Assembly (NCBI RefSeq): GCF_014069875.1
Contig: NZ_CP059676.1
Location: 806,001-870,000, forward strand
Source: Flaviflexus equikiangi
GTDB taxonomy: Bacteria; Actinomycetota; Actinomycetes; Actinomycetales; Actinomycetaceae
Length of the DNA: 64,000 nucleotides
Direction of reading: 5' to 3'
The position numbers and the translations under genes were made by a program. The notes beneath the pieces are model-generated. The model was not told where the DNA came from. It was given only the letters and a program-made list of their open reading frames with translations, and did not search any database. Positions 8,701 through 17,389 of the stretch are shown in pieces; the first letter of the stretch is position 1; every line of letters begins with the position of its first letter.

Positions 8701-10589
8701 TTCCGAGAGAGGACATCGACAAGGTTCGCGAGCTCGTCCGCATCGAAGACATCGTCGGAGACTACGTGTCGCTCAAGCACGCAGGTTCCGGTTCGATGAA
8801 AGGGCTGTGCCCGTTCCACGACGAGAAATCCCCATCCTTCCATGTTCGTCCTCTTGTCGGACGCTGGCACTGCTTCGGGTGCGGGGAAGGCGGAGACGTC
8901 TTCTCCTTCATCGAGAAGATCGAGCACATTCCGTTCGTCGAAGCCATCCAGTTCCTTGCCCGTAAAGTCGGAGTCGAGCTGCGCGACGATGCTCGGCCCC
9001 GCGAAGACAGGGGAGTGACGAGGGCGCGCCTCGTCGACGCACACACTCAGGCGGTCGAGTTCTACCGCCAGCGTCTCGCCGAGAACACCCACGCGCGGGA
9101 GTTCCTCACGCGGAGGGGTTTCGAGCAGCCTGTCATCGACATGTTCGAGGTCGGCTACTCTCCCGATTCGTGGGATGAGCTTTTGCGGCATCTTCGCGCC
9201 AAGGGTTTCACCGAGAAGGAACTCGCGGCAACGGGTCTGTTCACGACCGGTACGCGCGGGATGTACGACAGGTTCCGCGGCCGGCTCATGTGGCCCATCC
9301 ATTCGATCACGGGTGAGACGATCGGCTTCGGTGCCAGGATCCTCGGAGAGGGACAGCCGAAGTATCTCAATACTCCCGACTCCCAGCTGTACCAGAAGTC
9401 CAAGGTGCTCTACGGTCTCGACCTGGCGAAGAAGCACATCGCGGCCGAGCGCCAGATTGTTATCGTCGAAGGCTATACGGACGTCATGGCAGCTCACATT
9501 GCCGGGGTGACAACCGCTGTTGCCACGTGTGGCACCGCCTTCGGCACGGAGCACACGAAGATCGTGCGTCGACTCATCGGTGACTCCGCGTCACCGTCCG
9601 CGGGCGTCATGCTCTCGACCGGCCAGTCTGTTGGCGGGGAAATCATCTTCACCTTCGATGGCGATGCGGCCGGTCAAAAGGCCGCACTGCGAGCCTACGA
9701 AGAAGATCAGGCGTTTGCGGCACAGACCTTTATCGCCGTCGCGAAGGACGGCAAGGATCCGGCGGATGTGTGGCTGGAGAAGGGTGATGAGGCTGTCAAG
9801 GCGCTCATTGATTCGCGTGAGCCGCTCTTTGCCTTCGCTATCCGCTCAGTGCTGAAGGGTGCCCGCCTCGACACGGCAGAGGGGCGTGTCGCCGGACTGC
9901 GAGCCGCAGCCCCCATGGTGGCAGGAATTCGAGACAGGGTTCTGCGCGGCGAGTATACGCGCCAGCTTGCGGGCTGGTTGGGAATGGATGAGGACACGGT
10001 ACGCGGCTACGTGCGCGGCGCGTCTGGCTCCCAGGGGCAGGCACGGCAGACACCCGCCCAGCTCGCGCCTCGGAACCAGTTGCGAGACCCGATCGAGCGC
10101 ATTGAACGCGAATCGCTCGAAGTGATTTTGCAGATGCCGAACTATGCTGGCGCGGCCGGGGTCGATGACCTCCCCTCCGAGACATTCGTCGTGCCCGTTC
10201 ATCGGTCCATCCACGACGCTATCCGGGCGGCGGGTGGAGTCGCCGCTTACTCCCTGAAGGCCGACGAGTTTGCGTCGCGCGGGGTGGCGGATGCTGGGGG
10301 GAAGGCCAACGCCTGGTTTATCGACCAGGTGTGTGCCCAAGCGGAGCCCGAAGTCGCCACTGCTATCTCGCAGATCGCTGTCGCTCCGATTCCCCAGACT
10401 GACCCCGAGGGGATGTGGAACTATGCGCGGGGTATCATCCTGTCCCTGTTGCGCTTGGGTGTGACAAGACAGATCGGCGAAATCCGAGGCCGCCTGCAGC
10501 GCACCAATCCGGAAGACGATGAATACGTGGCGCTCTTCACCAGGCTCATCCAGCTTGAACAGCAGAAGCGGGCCTACGAGGAAGCCTGA
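8697..10589 (+). CDS. dnaG: DNA primase
   Basis: A 630-residue DnaG primase that makes RNA primers at the replication fork. Order of domains: an N-terminal CHC2 zinc finger (CPFHDEKSPSF and WHCFGCGEGGD near residues 36-66); the primase core; the TOPRIM site IVEGYTDVMA near residues 256-265 and FTFDGDAAGQKA near 317-328; then a C-terminal helicase-interacting region. The GTG at 8697 is preferred over the longer frame because AGGAG lies about 8 bases upstream and the N-terminus IPREDIDKVRE matches the family start. It overlaps the dgt stop by 4 bases. Confidence 0.95.
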   Translation: MIPREDIDKVRELVRIEDIVGDYVSLKHAGSGSMKGLCPFHDEKSPSFHVRPLVGRWHCFGCGEGGDVFSFIEKIEHIPFVEAIQFLARKVGVELRDDARPREDRGVTRARLVDAHTQAVEFYRQRLAENTHAREFLTRRGFEQPVIDMFEVGYSPDSWDELLRHLRAKGFTEKELAATGLFTTGTRGMYDRFRGRLMWPIHSITGETIGFGARILGEGQPKYLNTPDSQLYQKSKVLYGLDLAKKHIAAERQIVIVEGYTDVMAAHIAGVTTAVATCGTAFGTEHTKIVRRLIGDSASPSAGVMLSTGQSVGGEIIFTFDGDAAGQKAALRAYEEDQAFAAQTFIAVAKDGKDPADVWLEKGDEAVKALIDSREPLFAFAIRSVLKGARLDTAEGRVAGLRAAAPMVAGIRDRVLRGEYTRQLAGWLGMDEDTVRGYVRGASGSQGQARQTPAQLAPRNQLRDPIERIERESLEVILQMPNYAGAAGVDDLPSETFVVPVHRSIHDAIRAAGGVAAYSLKADEFASRGVADAGGKANAWFIDQVCAQAEPEVATAISQIAVAPIPQTDPEGMWNYARGIILSLLRLGVTRQIGEIRGRLQRTNPEDDEYVALFTRLIQLEQQKRAYEEA

Positions 10590-10616
10590 GAGAATATCCC
10601 CTCCGCAGCCGGTGTG

Positions 10617-10829
10617 TCAGGCAGGAGCGTCCGGGTAGATGCTCCGTGTCTGTGATCGGCGGTTGCGCTGATTGCGCTTCGGCAGCCTCAACCTGGGGAG
10701 GGTCTTCACGACCGCGAGAACGACATAGATGATTGTGTTGATCGCGGTGAACGCCGCGAGAATGTCGAACCAGCGAGTGAAGAGAATCGACTCCGGGAGG
10801 AGAATCCCCGTGCTGATGAGGTCAGTCAT
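10617..10829 (-). CDS. Small single-span membrane protein downstream of a glycosyltransferase
   Basis: A 70-residue protein with one or two hydrophobic segments (roughly residues 5-43) and a strongly basic C-terminus (RLRLPKRNQRNRRSQTR). No family recognised. Its ATG overlaps the glycosyltransferase stop by 4 bases, so the pair is translated together. It may be an accessory subunit of the synthase; small membrane partners occur in PgaCD-type systems, but no sequence match to PgaD is claimed. Confidence 0.6.
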   Translation of the reverse strand: MTDLISTGILLPESILFTRWFDILAAFTAINTIIYVVLAVVKTLPRLRLPKRNQRNRRSQTRSIYPDAPA

Positions 10830-12259
10830 GCCATCTTCTCCTTGTTGTGCTCGAGATGCTTCCAGGTGGCTTGGCGGTCGAGCGTCATGTCAAGCACGCC
10901 CTTGAGGAATGCGAGATTGATGAAGCTGTCGTAGACGAGTTCCGGAAAGACGAGAAGCCCGACGATTCGTGCCTGCCAGCCGCCCCGCCACACGGTTACC
11001 GTGCGTTCGATCGCGAAGATCACGCCGATTCCGAGCCAGAACGGGAACCACACCCATGTCTCGACGGCAAAGATCATGATGAACAGGAGGAGGAAGTAGC
11101 TGAAGAGCGCAAGAGCCCCGTACCCGATCCCGACCTGCTGCGCCCAGTATCTGATTGTCTGAGGCTGCACCCCGTATGCACCCAGGTTCTCGAGCGCTCC
11201 CCGTTGCCAGCGAAGACGCTGCGCCCAGAGCATGCGCCACGTCGGCATCAGTTCCGTGACGACCGTGCATTCGCGCGGCGAGATGATGAGGCCGCCGAGA
11301 GACTTGATCGCGATCGTCAGCTCATTGTCTTCAGTCAAAGCAAACGTGTCGTAGACATCCCCGTGCCGCCCCGGCAGCTGGCGGCCACGAGCCTCAGCCA
11401 CTGCCCGCAGAGCGGAAGCGCGGAACACGGACGCCGTTCCCGTGAGGACGAAGACACGACCATCCCGGCGTTCGATCTCCCGCTGATAACGGATGAACTC
11501 GTTGCGCTGGAACTGGCCGAAGAGGCCGTGTCCGGGTTCCCCCGTGAACAGCCCGCCCACCGCCATCATCGCCCGATCGTTCGTGAAGCGGCGAACTGCC
11601 TCCGCCACATACTCTCGCCCGATCTCGCTATCAGCGTCCATGACCATGACAGTGTCGTTATCTCCCATGCCGGGCAGGAGGGTCGAGAGGATCTGATTGA
11701 GCGCTCCGGCCTTCTTCGACGCGTTATCGACAGACTCAAAGACCTCCACGCCGAGCTCACGAGCAATCCGCACTGTTCCGTCAGTGCAGTTGTCGGCAAC
11801 GACGATGATGCGATCGGGCCGGCGAGTCTGCTCACGCAGCGATCTCAGCGCGCCCGGAAGCGTCGTTTCTTCGTTATGGGCGGGGATGAGAACCGTGACG
11901 GTCACCTCTCCCGCGAACTCGCCGAATGTTCGAGCCATCACGGCTTTCGGTGCAAGCGTGAGCTTCGTGACTTCAACACCCGCCCGGCGATATCGCCTGG
12001 TCACGACACGTTCGCTCACGACGGCGAAAGCGATGAAGAACACGGCGATGGCAAACGCCGATGCGATGACGTCAAGAGCAGGGAGCTCCGTGCTGTACAG
12101 GACATCCCACACGCCGCCGAGGCTGGCCCGTGCAGGCTCCCAGAAATGCGGCGGCTCCGATCTCGACACGGCCCACCACAGAAGAGCTGCTGCGAGAACG
12201 ACGATGAGAATGATGGCAAGGCCAACAAAGCGTTGGAACATTCTGAGCATGATGGTCAT
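10826..12259 (-). CDS. Membrane-bound family 2 glycosyltransferase (processive synthase type)
   Basis: A 477-residue inner-membrane glycosyltransferase. Two N-terminal hydrophobic segments precede a cytoplasmic GT-A domain, and about three membrane spans close the C-terminus. Processive-synthase motifs are present: VTVLIPAHNEE near residue 127, the DNCTDG and MDADSE aspartates, the TEDNEL aspartate, and the QRLRWQRGA motif (Q-x-x-R-W). This fits cellulose, chitin, hyaluronan or poly-N-acetylglucosamine synthase relatives, so an exported polysaccharide is likely. The sugar cannot be read from sequence. A 4-base overlap couples it to the small membrane protein downstream. Confidence 0.85.
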   Translation of the reverse strand: MTIMLRMFQRFVGLAIILIVVLAAALLWWAVSRSEPPHFWEPARASLGGVWDVLYSTELPALDVIASAFAIAVFFIAFAVVSERVVTRRYRRAGVEVTKLTLAPKAVMARTFGEFAGEVTVTVLIPAHNEETTLPGALRSLREQTRRPDRIIVVADNCTDGTVRIARELGVEVFESVDNASKKAGALNQILSTLLPGMGDNDTVMVMDADSEIGREYVAEAVRRFTNDRAMMAVGGLFTGEPGHGLFGQFQRNEFIRYQREIERRDGRVFVLTGTASVFRASALRAVAEARGRQLPGRHGDVYDTFALTEDNELTIAIKSLGGLIISPRECTVVTELMPTWRMLWAQRLRWQRGALENLGAYGVQPQTIRYWAQQVGIGYGALALFSYFLLLFIMIFAVETWVWFPFWLGIGVIFAIERTVTVWRGGWQARIVGLLVFPELVYDSFINLAFLKGVLDMTLDRQATWKHLEHNKEKMA

Positions 12260-12401
12260 GCCTCCCGGCTTCGCGTATCAACCACACATTATCCATGGGG
12301 ATCCGCTCGATCATACGACCGGATGACGCGGTCGAAGAGACAATCGAGCGTGGTCTCCGTCTCGACAAGCCGCATCTCAGCTGTGGCGGTGCGCACATGC
12401 T

Positions 12402-12422
12402 GGACACCCATATCGGGTGTCC
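12402..12422. terminator. Hairpin between the sirtuin and glycosyltransferase genes
   Basis: A perfect 8-bp stem, GGACACCC/GGGTGTCC, with a 5-base loop. On the plus strand it is followed by GTTTTA. The nearest genes run on the minus strand, where it lies about 26 bases after the sirtuin stop but without a U-run. It may stop sirtuin transcripts or antisense readthrough. Confidence 0.4.
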
Positions 12423-12447
12423 GTTTTAGGAGCGGAAGAGCGCGTAG

Positions 12448-13371
12448 CTAGAGGAACCGGTCGAGAAAGGGAAGGGCTCGCGACGTGCCGGCATAGACAT
12501 GGACCGACGCCGCATCATCAGCCCTCGTCGGCCCGCGATTGATGATCGCGATGGGCATGTCTGCCCTGCTGGCCTGCCGCACAAACCGCAGTGCAGACGC
12601 GACGGAGAGCGAACTCCCCGCGACGAGGAGAGCATCGGACTCGGAGACAACTCGGCCAGCCTCCTCGATATCGGCTGGATTGACCCTTCCGCCGAAGAAC
12701 ACGACATCGGTTCGGAGGATGCCCCCACATCGCGGACAGTCTGCCACCGTGAAATCGGCCGTATCGGTGATAGCGGCATCTGCATCGGGAGCGATCTCGA
12801 CATCATCGACGTGACGCTCCGACCAGCCAGGGTTGAGTTCCGTGAGAATCGTGTGCAGGTCCTGGCGGTCCATCGAATACTCACACTGCGTGCACACCAC
12901 ACGATCCCCTCGTCCGTGCAGGTGAACGACTCGCCGGGAGCCCGCTGCGGAATGCAGCATGTCAACGTTCTGAGTGATGACTCCGGTGACGATACCCCGA
13001 TGTTCGAGGTGGGCGAGTGCGTAGTGTCCCGCATTCGGCGCCGCCCGGTAGGGCCTGGACCATCCGACATGGTTCCGTGCCCAATAGTGGGTCCGATAGG
13101 ACTCGCTAGCCATGAACTGTTGGATCGTCATCGGATTGCGACGCGGCGACCCGGGAGAACGATAATCAGGCAGTCCCGAATCGGTAGAGACGCCCGCTCC
13201 CGTCACGACGGCCAGCCTCTTGCCCTTGACGAGCTCAACGATCGGTTCCACCGCTGAAGCAATATCGTCCGGCTCAGGGCGAGCAGCATCCGCCGGCGGT
13301 GCCTCAATGTTCTTGATCCTCAGGTTGGGCACGTTGCCACGAGGAAAATAGGCGTCGATCGAATTGGCCAT
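12448..13371 (-). CDS. NAD-dependent protein deacylase, sirtuin family
   Basis: A 307-residue Sir2-family enzyme that removes acyl groups from lysines at the expense of NAD. Signatures: GAGVSTDSGLPDYRSP near residues 57-72 (NAD site), TQNVDMLH near 128-135, the general-base histidine in VVHLHGRG, and two zinc pairs (CTQCEY and CPRCGG) flanking a 45-residue insertion. The ATG at 13371 is chosen because the open frame above it runs into the tRNA gene at 13510-13583; a GGGG run precedes it. It is about 45 residues longer than minimal sirtuins, mostly at the N-terminus. Deacylase versus ADP-ribosyltransferase activity cannot be told apart. Confidence 0.88.
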   Translation of the reverse strand: MANSIDAYFPRGNVPNLRIKNIEAPPADAARPEPDDIASAVEPIVELVKGKRLAVVTGAGVSTDSGLPDYRSPGSPRRNPMTIQQFMASESYRTHYWARNHVGWSRPYRAAPNAGHYALAHLEHRGIVTGVITQNVDMLHSAAGSRRVVHLHGRGDRVVCTQCEYSMDRQDLHTILTELNPGWSERHVDDVEIAPDADAAITDTADFTVADCPRCGGILRTDVVFFGGRVNPADIEEAGRVVSESDALLVAGSSLSVASALRFVRQASRADMPIAIINRGPTRADDAASVHVYAGTSRALPFLDRFL

Positions 13372-13509
13372 ACCCCAACAATAAGCCACAGCAACGGCAC
13401 TGACGGGACGGGGAGCATTCGAACCAAAGGTGCGCATACGACATTCCTCGCCAGCGCATAGGGTGTCCGATAGTGTATCCGCCATGCCGTCGACCAGGAC
13501 TTTTCCCAG

Positions 13510-13583
13510 TGCCCCCAACAGGACTCGAACCTGTGACCTATGGATTATGAGTCCACTGCTCTAACCAACTGAGCTATAGGGGC
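13510..13583 (-). tRNA. tRNA with CAT anticodon (elongator Met, possibly Ile2)
   Basis: A 74-nt cloverleaf on the minus strand. The acceptor GCCCCTA pairs with TGGGGGC, discriminator base A, no encoded CCA. The D-arm starts GCTCAG, the anticodon loop reads CTCATAA, and the T-arm contains GGTTCGAGT. It is not an initiator tRNA, since positions 1 and 72 form a G-C pair. Elongator Met and lysidine-modified Ile2 tRNAs share the CAT anticodon; a tRNA-specific model would decide. Confidence 0.9.
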
Positions 13584-13749
13584 CAACCTCTTAATCTTAG
13601 GCGAGAAACCTGCGTCGAGAGAAATGGCGCCTCGTGCCACGTCCGCGGTGAAGGTCGACAAAAGCGCTTGTGTGAAGGAAACCTCGTTCTTTGGTCCCGA
13701 CTATAACCTGCGACACATTCCTAGACTGGTGATAACCCTAGGAGTGATG

Positions 13750-14577
13750 ATGTCTTCCCAGATCGATGATGATCGAAGAATGTCCACGAGGTCCCTGCCC
13801 CGGATCGGCGCGATAGAGGGAGTGGACCCAGCAGTTCTCGAGCGCGGGCGAGTCTCCACACCATCGGCGCCCCTGCCGGCTAAGCCGCAGGAGGTGAGAC
13901 CCCCGGTTCGCCCACCCACATGGTTCCTCAAGACAACCGCGGCAGTGACCGGCATCCTGCTCGCCCTCTTCGTCTCGATCCACATGATCGGCAACATCAA
14001 GGTCTATGCCGGGCCCGAGTCGTTCAACTCGTACGCTCATTGGCTGAGAGTCGTGGGATATCCGCTGCTGCCGGAGATGTCGCTCCTGTGGGTGGTGCGC
14101 TTCGTCATGGCAGGTGCGATTATCGCCCACATCTGGTCAACGCTCCTTATCCGCCACAGAGGAGCGAAACATCGAGGCAAGCAGCGCTCCCCGCTGCTCC
14201 GAGCCGGCTCGATCATCTCGCGGCTCATGCTGATCACCGGCCTCGTCCTCATGGTGTTCATCATCATCCACATTCTCGACCTCACGACTGGTCACATGAA
14301 CGGCACGTTTCTCAGCCCCACGGCCGAGCAATCCTTCGCCTACGAGAATCTCATCAACTCATTCTCGAGGCCCCTGTTTGCTGTCATCTACGCGTTCTCG
14401 ATGCTGGCGCTCGCGGCGCACCTTATCCACGGCCTGTGGCTGGTTGCCGCTGACCTCGGGGTGACCGGCCGGCGGACGCGGGCCGTGTGGCGTATCGCCG
14501 CCTATATCGTCGGCATCGCCGTGGCGGCGATCAACATGTCGATCCCGCTCGCGGTCCAGATAGGAGTCTTGGCATGA
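13750..14577 (+). CDS. sdhC: Succinate dehydrogenase cytochrome b subunit
   Basis: A 275-residue membrane anchor of complex II, of the B-type (single large subunit with five membrane helices) found in Actinobacteria, Bacteroides and epsilonproteobacteria. A hydrophilic N-terminus of about 60 residues precedes helix 1 (TWFLKTTAAVTGILLALFV). Candidate heme-ligand histidines lie in helices 1, 2, 4 and 5 (SIHMIGN, IIAHIWS, IIHILDL, AHLIHGLW). The ATG at 13750 follows the ribosome binding site AGGAG; an adjacent ATG at 13747 and a longer frame to 13624 are less likely. It overlaps sdhA by 4 bases. Confidence 0.88.
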   Translation: MSSQIDDDRRMSTRSLPRIGAIEGVDPAVLERGRVSTPSAPLPAKPQEVRPPVRPPTWFLKTTAAVTGILLALFVSIHMIGNIKVYAGPESFNSYAHWLRVVGYPLLPEMSLLWVVRFVMAGAIIAHIWSTLLIRHRGAKHRGKQRSPLLRAGSIISRLMLITGLVLMVFIIIHILDLTTGHMNGTFLSPTAEQSFAYENLINSFSRPLFAVIYAFSMLALAAHLIHGLWLVAADLGVTGRRTRAVWRIAAYIVGIAVAAINMSIPLAVQIGVLA

Positions 14578-16586
14578 TCTTCAAACGTTCGCGGACACGT
14601 TCGGCACCGCAGGAGGTTCCTGCCGTCATACCCCCGGGTACGAAGGCCGGTGTCAAGGCCGGCAGTATTCTCGATCCCAACGAACCGTCAGGGCCGCGGG
14701 ATACCGCGTGGCAGCGGGCCCGCGATAACTATCGGCTGGTTTCACCGCTGAACCGGAGAAAGTTCTCCATCATCGTCGTCGGAACCGGCTTGGCCGGGGC
14801 GGGTGCCGCCGCAACACTGGCGGATCTTGGCTACGACGTGACGTCGGTGACGTACCACGATGCTCCGCGGCGCGCGCATTCCGTCGCGGCCCAGGGCGGC
14901 ATCAACGCGGCCCGTGCGAAGAAAGTTGATAATGATTCGATCCACCGTTTTGTCACTGACACGGTGAAGGGCGGTGACTTTCGGGGGCGTGAGAGCGAAG
15001 CCTTCCGCCTGGCTGAGGAATCAGCTCGAGTCATCGACCACATGAATGCTGTCGGAGCGCCGTTTGCGAGAGAATACGGCGGATCCTTGGCGACGCGGTC
15101 GTTCGGCGGCGTCCAGGTGTCGCGGACCTATTACACAAGGGGGCAGACGGGCCAGCAGCTCCAGGTCGCCGCGGCGTCGGAGCTGGCCCGCCAGGTGCGT
15201 GCGGGGCGTGTGAAACAGTATGTTCGCCACGAAATGGTCGACCTTATCGTCAAGGATGGTCAAGCATCCGGTGTGATCGTGCGTCATCTCCTCACGGGCG
15301 AGCTGAAGCCTCTCCTGGCGCATGCTGTCGTCCTTGCGACCGGCGGGTACGGAAACATCTATTTCCGTTCCACTCTCGCGAAGAACTCGAACGCATCGGC
15401 GGCGTGGCGTGCGCACCGCAGGGGTGCACACATGGCGATGCCGTCGTTTGTCCAGTTCCATCCCACCGCGCTCCCGATCTCGTCCGAGTGGCAGTCGAAG
15501 ACGATCCTCATGAGTGAATCGCTGCGCAACGATGGTCGCATCTGGGTTCCCGCGACGCCGGGGGACGTGAGGCCGCCCAACGAGATCCCGGAAGAGGAGC
15601 GCGACTACTATCTGGAACGCAAGTATCCGGCATTCGGCAACCTGACGCCGCGCGATGTCGCATCCCGTGCGGCGAAGGAAGCGATCGATGGCGGGTTTGG
15701 TGTCGGTCCTCTGAAGAACTCTGTCTATCTTGACTTCCGTGATGCCATAGCACGCCTCGGTCTCGAGACGATCGCGTCGAGGTACGGCAACCTTTTCCAC
15801 ATGTATCACGATGCGACGGGGGAGGACCCGACAACGTCGCCGATGAGGATCGCGCCCGGCGCGCACTTCACGATGGGAGGGCTGTGGGCCGACTACCAGC
15901 TCATGACGTCGATCCCGGGATTGTTCGTCGCGGGGGAAGCAGGGTTCGGTTACCACGGTGCGAACCGGCTTGGAGCCAACTCGCTCTTGTCGGCGTGTGT
16001 CGACGGCTGGTTCACGATTCCCTATACGGTTCCCAATTACCTCGCGGGGAAACTCGGTCAGCCGCTTCTCGACCCTGACGATCCTGCAGTCACCGAGACT
16101 ATGGCCGATGCTTACGCGCGATTCGATCGTCTCCTCGGGATCGGCGGAACCCGCCCACCGCGGGACTTCCACCGGGAACTCGGGGAGGTTCTGTACAGCG
16201 GCTGCGGTGTGTCGCGGACGCGAGAAGGACTCACGCATGCCATCGGCGCGATCCGAGACATTCGCGAACGCTTCGCGCGAGATCTTCTGATCGCGGGCCC
16301 TGTCGATCGAGTCAACCAGGAGCTGGAGTACGCGGGCCGAGTCGAAGACTATCTGCAGCTGGCCGAGCTCATGTGCGTCGATGCTCTCGAGAGAGAAGAA
16401 TCCTGTGGCGCGCATTTCCGTGAGGAGTATCGTTCCGACACGGGTGAGGCTAAGCGCGATGATTCGACATGGGCATCCATTCTCGCCTGGGAGACGGGAT
16501 CGTGGGACGACACTCCCACGTTCACCCGTCATGTCGAACCGTTGTCTTTCGAAGCCGTTCCACTTGAGGTGAGGGATTACCGATGA
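14574..16586 (+). CDS. sdhA: Succinate dehydrogenase flavoprotein subunit
   Basis: A 670-residue FAD subunit that oxidises succinate to fumarate. The dinucleotide fold GTGLAGAGAAATLADLGYD is near residues 66-84. The FAD-attachment region HSVAAQGGINAA follows at about 102-113, and the active-site segment SFVQFHPTAL is near 289-298. The later GANRLGANSLL motif near 462-472 closes the FAD domain. The large size and the partner type match the B-type enzyme. It starts in a 4-base ATGA overlap with sdhC, preceded by TAGGAG, and ends in a 4-base overlap with sdhB. Confidence 0.94.
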   Translation: MIFKRSRTRSAPQEVPAVIPPGTKAGVKAGSILDPNEPSGPRDTAWQRARDNYRLVSPLNRRKFSIIVVGTGLAGAGAAATLADLGYDVTSVTYHDAPRRAHSVAAQGGINAARAKKVDNDSIHRFVTDTVKGGDFRGRESEAFRLAEESARVIDHMNAVGAPFAREYGGSLATRSFGGVQVSRTYYTRGQTGQQLQVAAASELARQVRAGRVKQYVRHEMVDLIVKDGQASGVIVRHLLTGELKPLLAHAVVLATGGYGNIYFRSTLAKNSNASAAWRAHRRGAHMAMPSFVQFHPTALPISSEWQSKTILMSESLRNDGRIWVPATPGDVRPPNEIPEEERDYYLERKYPAFGNLTPRDVASRAAKEAIDGGFGVGPLKNSVYLDFRDAIARLGLETIASRYGNLFHMYHDATGEDPTTSPMRIAPGAHFTMGGLWADYQLMTSIPGLFVAGEAGFGYHGANRLGANSLLSACVDGWFTIPYTVPNYLAGKLGQPLLDPDDPAVTETMADAYARFDRLLGIGGTRPPRDFHRELGEVLYSGCGVSRTREGLTHAIGAIRDIRERFARDLLIAGPVDRVNQELEYAGRVEDYLQLAELMCVDALEREESCGAHFREEYRSDTGEAKRDDSTWASILAWETGSWDDTPTFTRHVEPLSFEAVPLEVRDYR

Positions 16587-17326
16587 AACTGACAGTACGA
16601 GTCTGGCGTCAAGACGGCCCGCTCGGGGAGGGAAGGTTCGACACGCGGGAGGTAGACGGCGTGGAGCCCTCCATGTCAGTCCTTGAACTCCTCGATCGAT
16701 ACAACCACGAGGTGGTGACGTCCGGGGGTGAGCCGGTCGTCTTCGAATCCGATTGTCGTGAGGGTATCTGCGGTGCGTGCGGGATTGTCGTCAACGGGCG
16801 TCCGCACGGGCCCGTCAAGAGGACTCCAGCCTGTCACCAGCGGCTGAACTCGTTCGATGACGGGGCGACGGTGACCATCGAGCCCTTCCGTGCAGGCCCG
16901 TATCCGATCATTCGAGATCTCATGGTCGAACGCGGTGCGCTGACCGAGGTGCTTCAGGCCGGTGGTCATGTCCACGTGGCGGCGGGGACTGCCCCTGACG
17001 CAGATGCGGACCGTATTACGTTCGATACGGCAGAACAGGCCTTGGACTTCGCTGCCTGCATCGGCTGCGGAGCCTGTGTCGCCGCGTGTCCGAACGGCTC
17101 CGCGAACCTCTATCTCGGCGCGAAGCTGGCCCACCTGTCCGCTCTGCCGATCCCTGCGTCCGAGCGGGGCAGCCGGGCGAGGGCCATGCTGAACGAGGCC
17201 GACCTCATGTTCGGACCATGTTCGCTGCACGGAGAGTGCGCGGAGGTATGTCCGGCCGATATTCCACTCGTGGCCGTGTCCTACGTCAATAGGGAAAGGC
17301 TCAGGGCCGGCATCGCCGGATCGTGA
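16583..17326 (+). CDS. sdhB: Succinate dehydrogenase iron-sulfur subunit
   Basis: A 247-residue protein that carries electrons from FAD to the membrane quinone site. The N-terminal plant-ferredoxin domain has the [2Fe-2S] ligands in CREGICGACG near residues 58-67. The C-terminal domain has two clusters' ligands in CIGCGACVAACPNG near 158-171 and CSLHGECAEVCPADIP near 214-229. It is the last gene of sdhCAB and is followed 19 bases later by a long inverted repeat. Confidence 0.94.
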   Translation: MKLTVRVWRQDGPLGEGRFDTREVDGVEPSMSVLELLDRYNHEVVTSGGEPVVFESDCREGICGACGIVVNGRPHGPVKRTPACHQRLNSFDDGATVTIEPFRAGPYPIIRDLMVERGALTEVLQAGGHVHVAAGTAPDADADRITFDTAEQALDFAACIGCGACVAACPNGSANLYLGAKLAHLSALPIPASERGSRARAMLNEADLMFGPCSLHGECAEVCPADIPLVAVSYVNRERLRAGIAGS

Positions 17327-17345
17327 GCCGGACCCTCTTATCTTC

Positions 17346-17387
17346 AAGGTTTCACTCTTGAATCGACGGGTTCAAGCGTGAGACCTT
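17346..17387. terminator. Bidirectional hairpin between sdhB and an ABC permease
   Basis: Arms 17346-17362 and 17371-17387 form a 17-bp stem with one mismatch and one G-U pair around an 8-base loop. It lies between convergent genes that end at 17326 and 17390. No strong U-run is seen on either side, so termination efficiency is uncertain. Confidence 0.65.
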
Positions 17388-17389
17388 GG

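Noticed and set aside
10847-12451. A 534-codon plus-strand open frame opposite the glycosyltransferase
   Set aside because: Antisense shadow; the minus-strand protein has all processive glycosyltransferase motifs.
13372-13518. N-terminal extension of the sirtuin frame
   Set aside because: It would run into the tRNA gene; the ATG at 13371 fits the family better.
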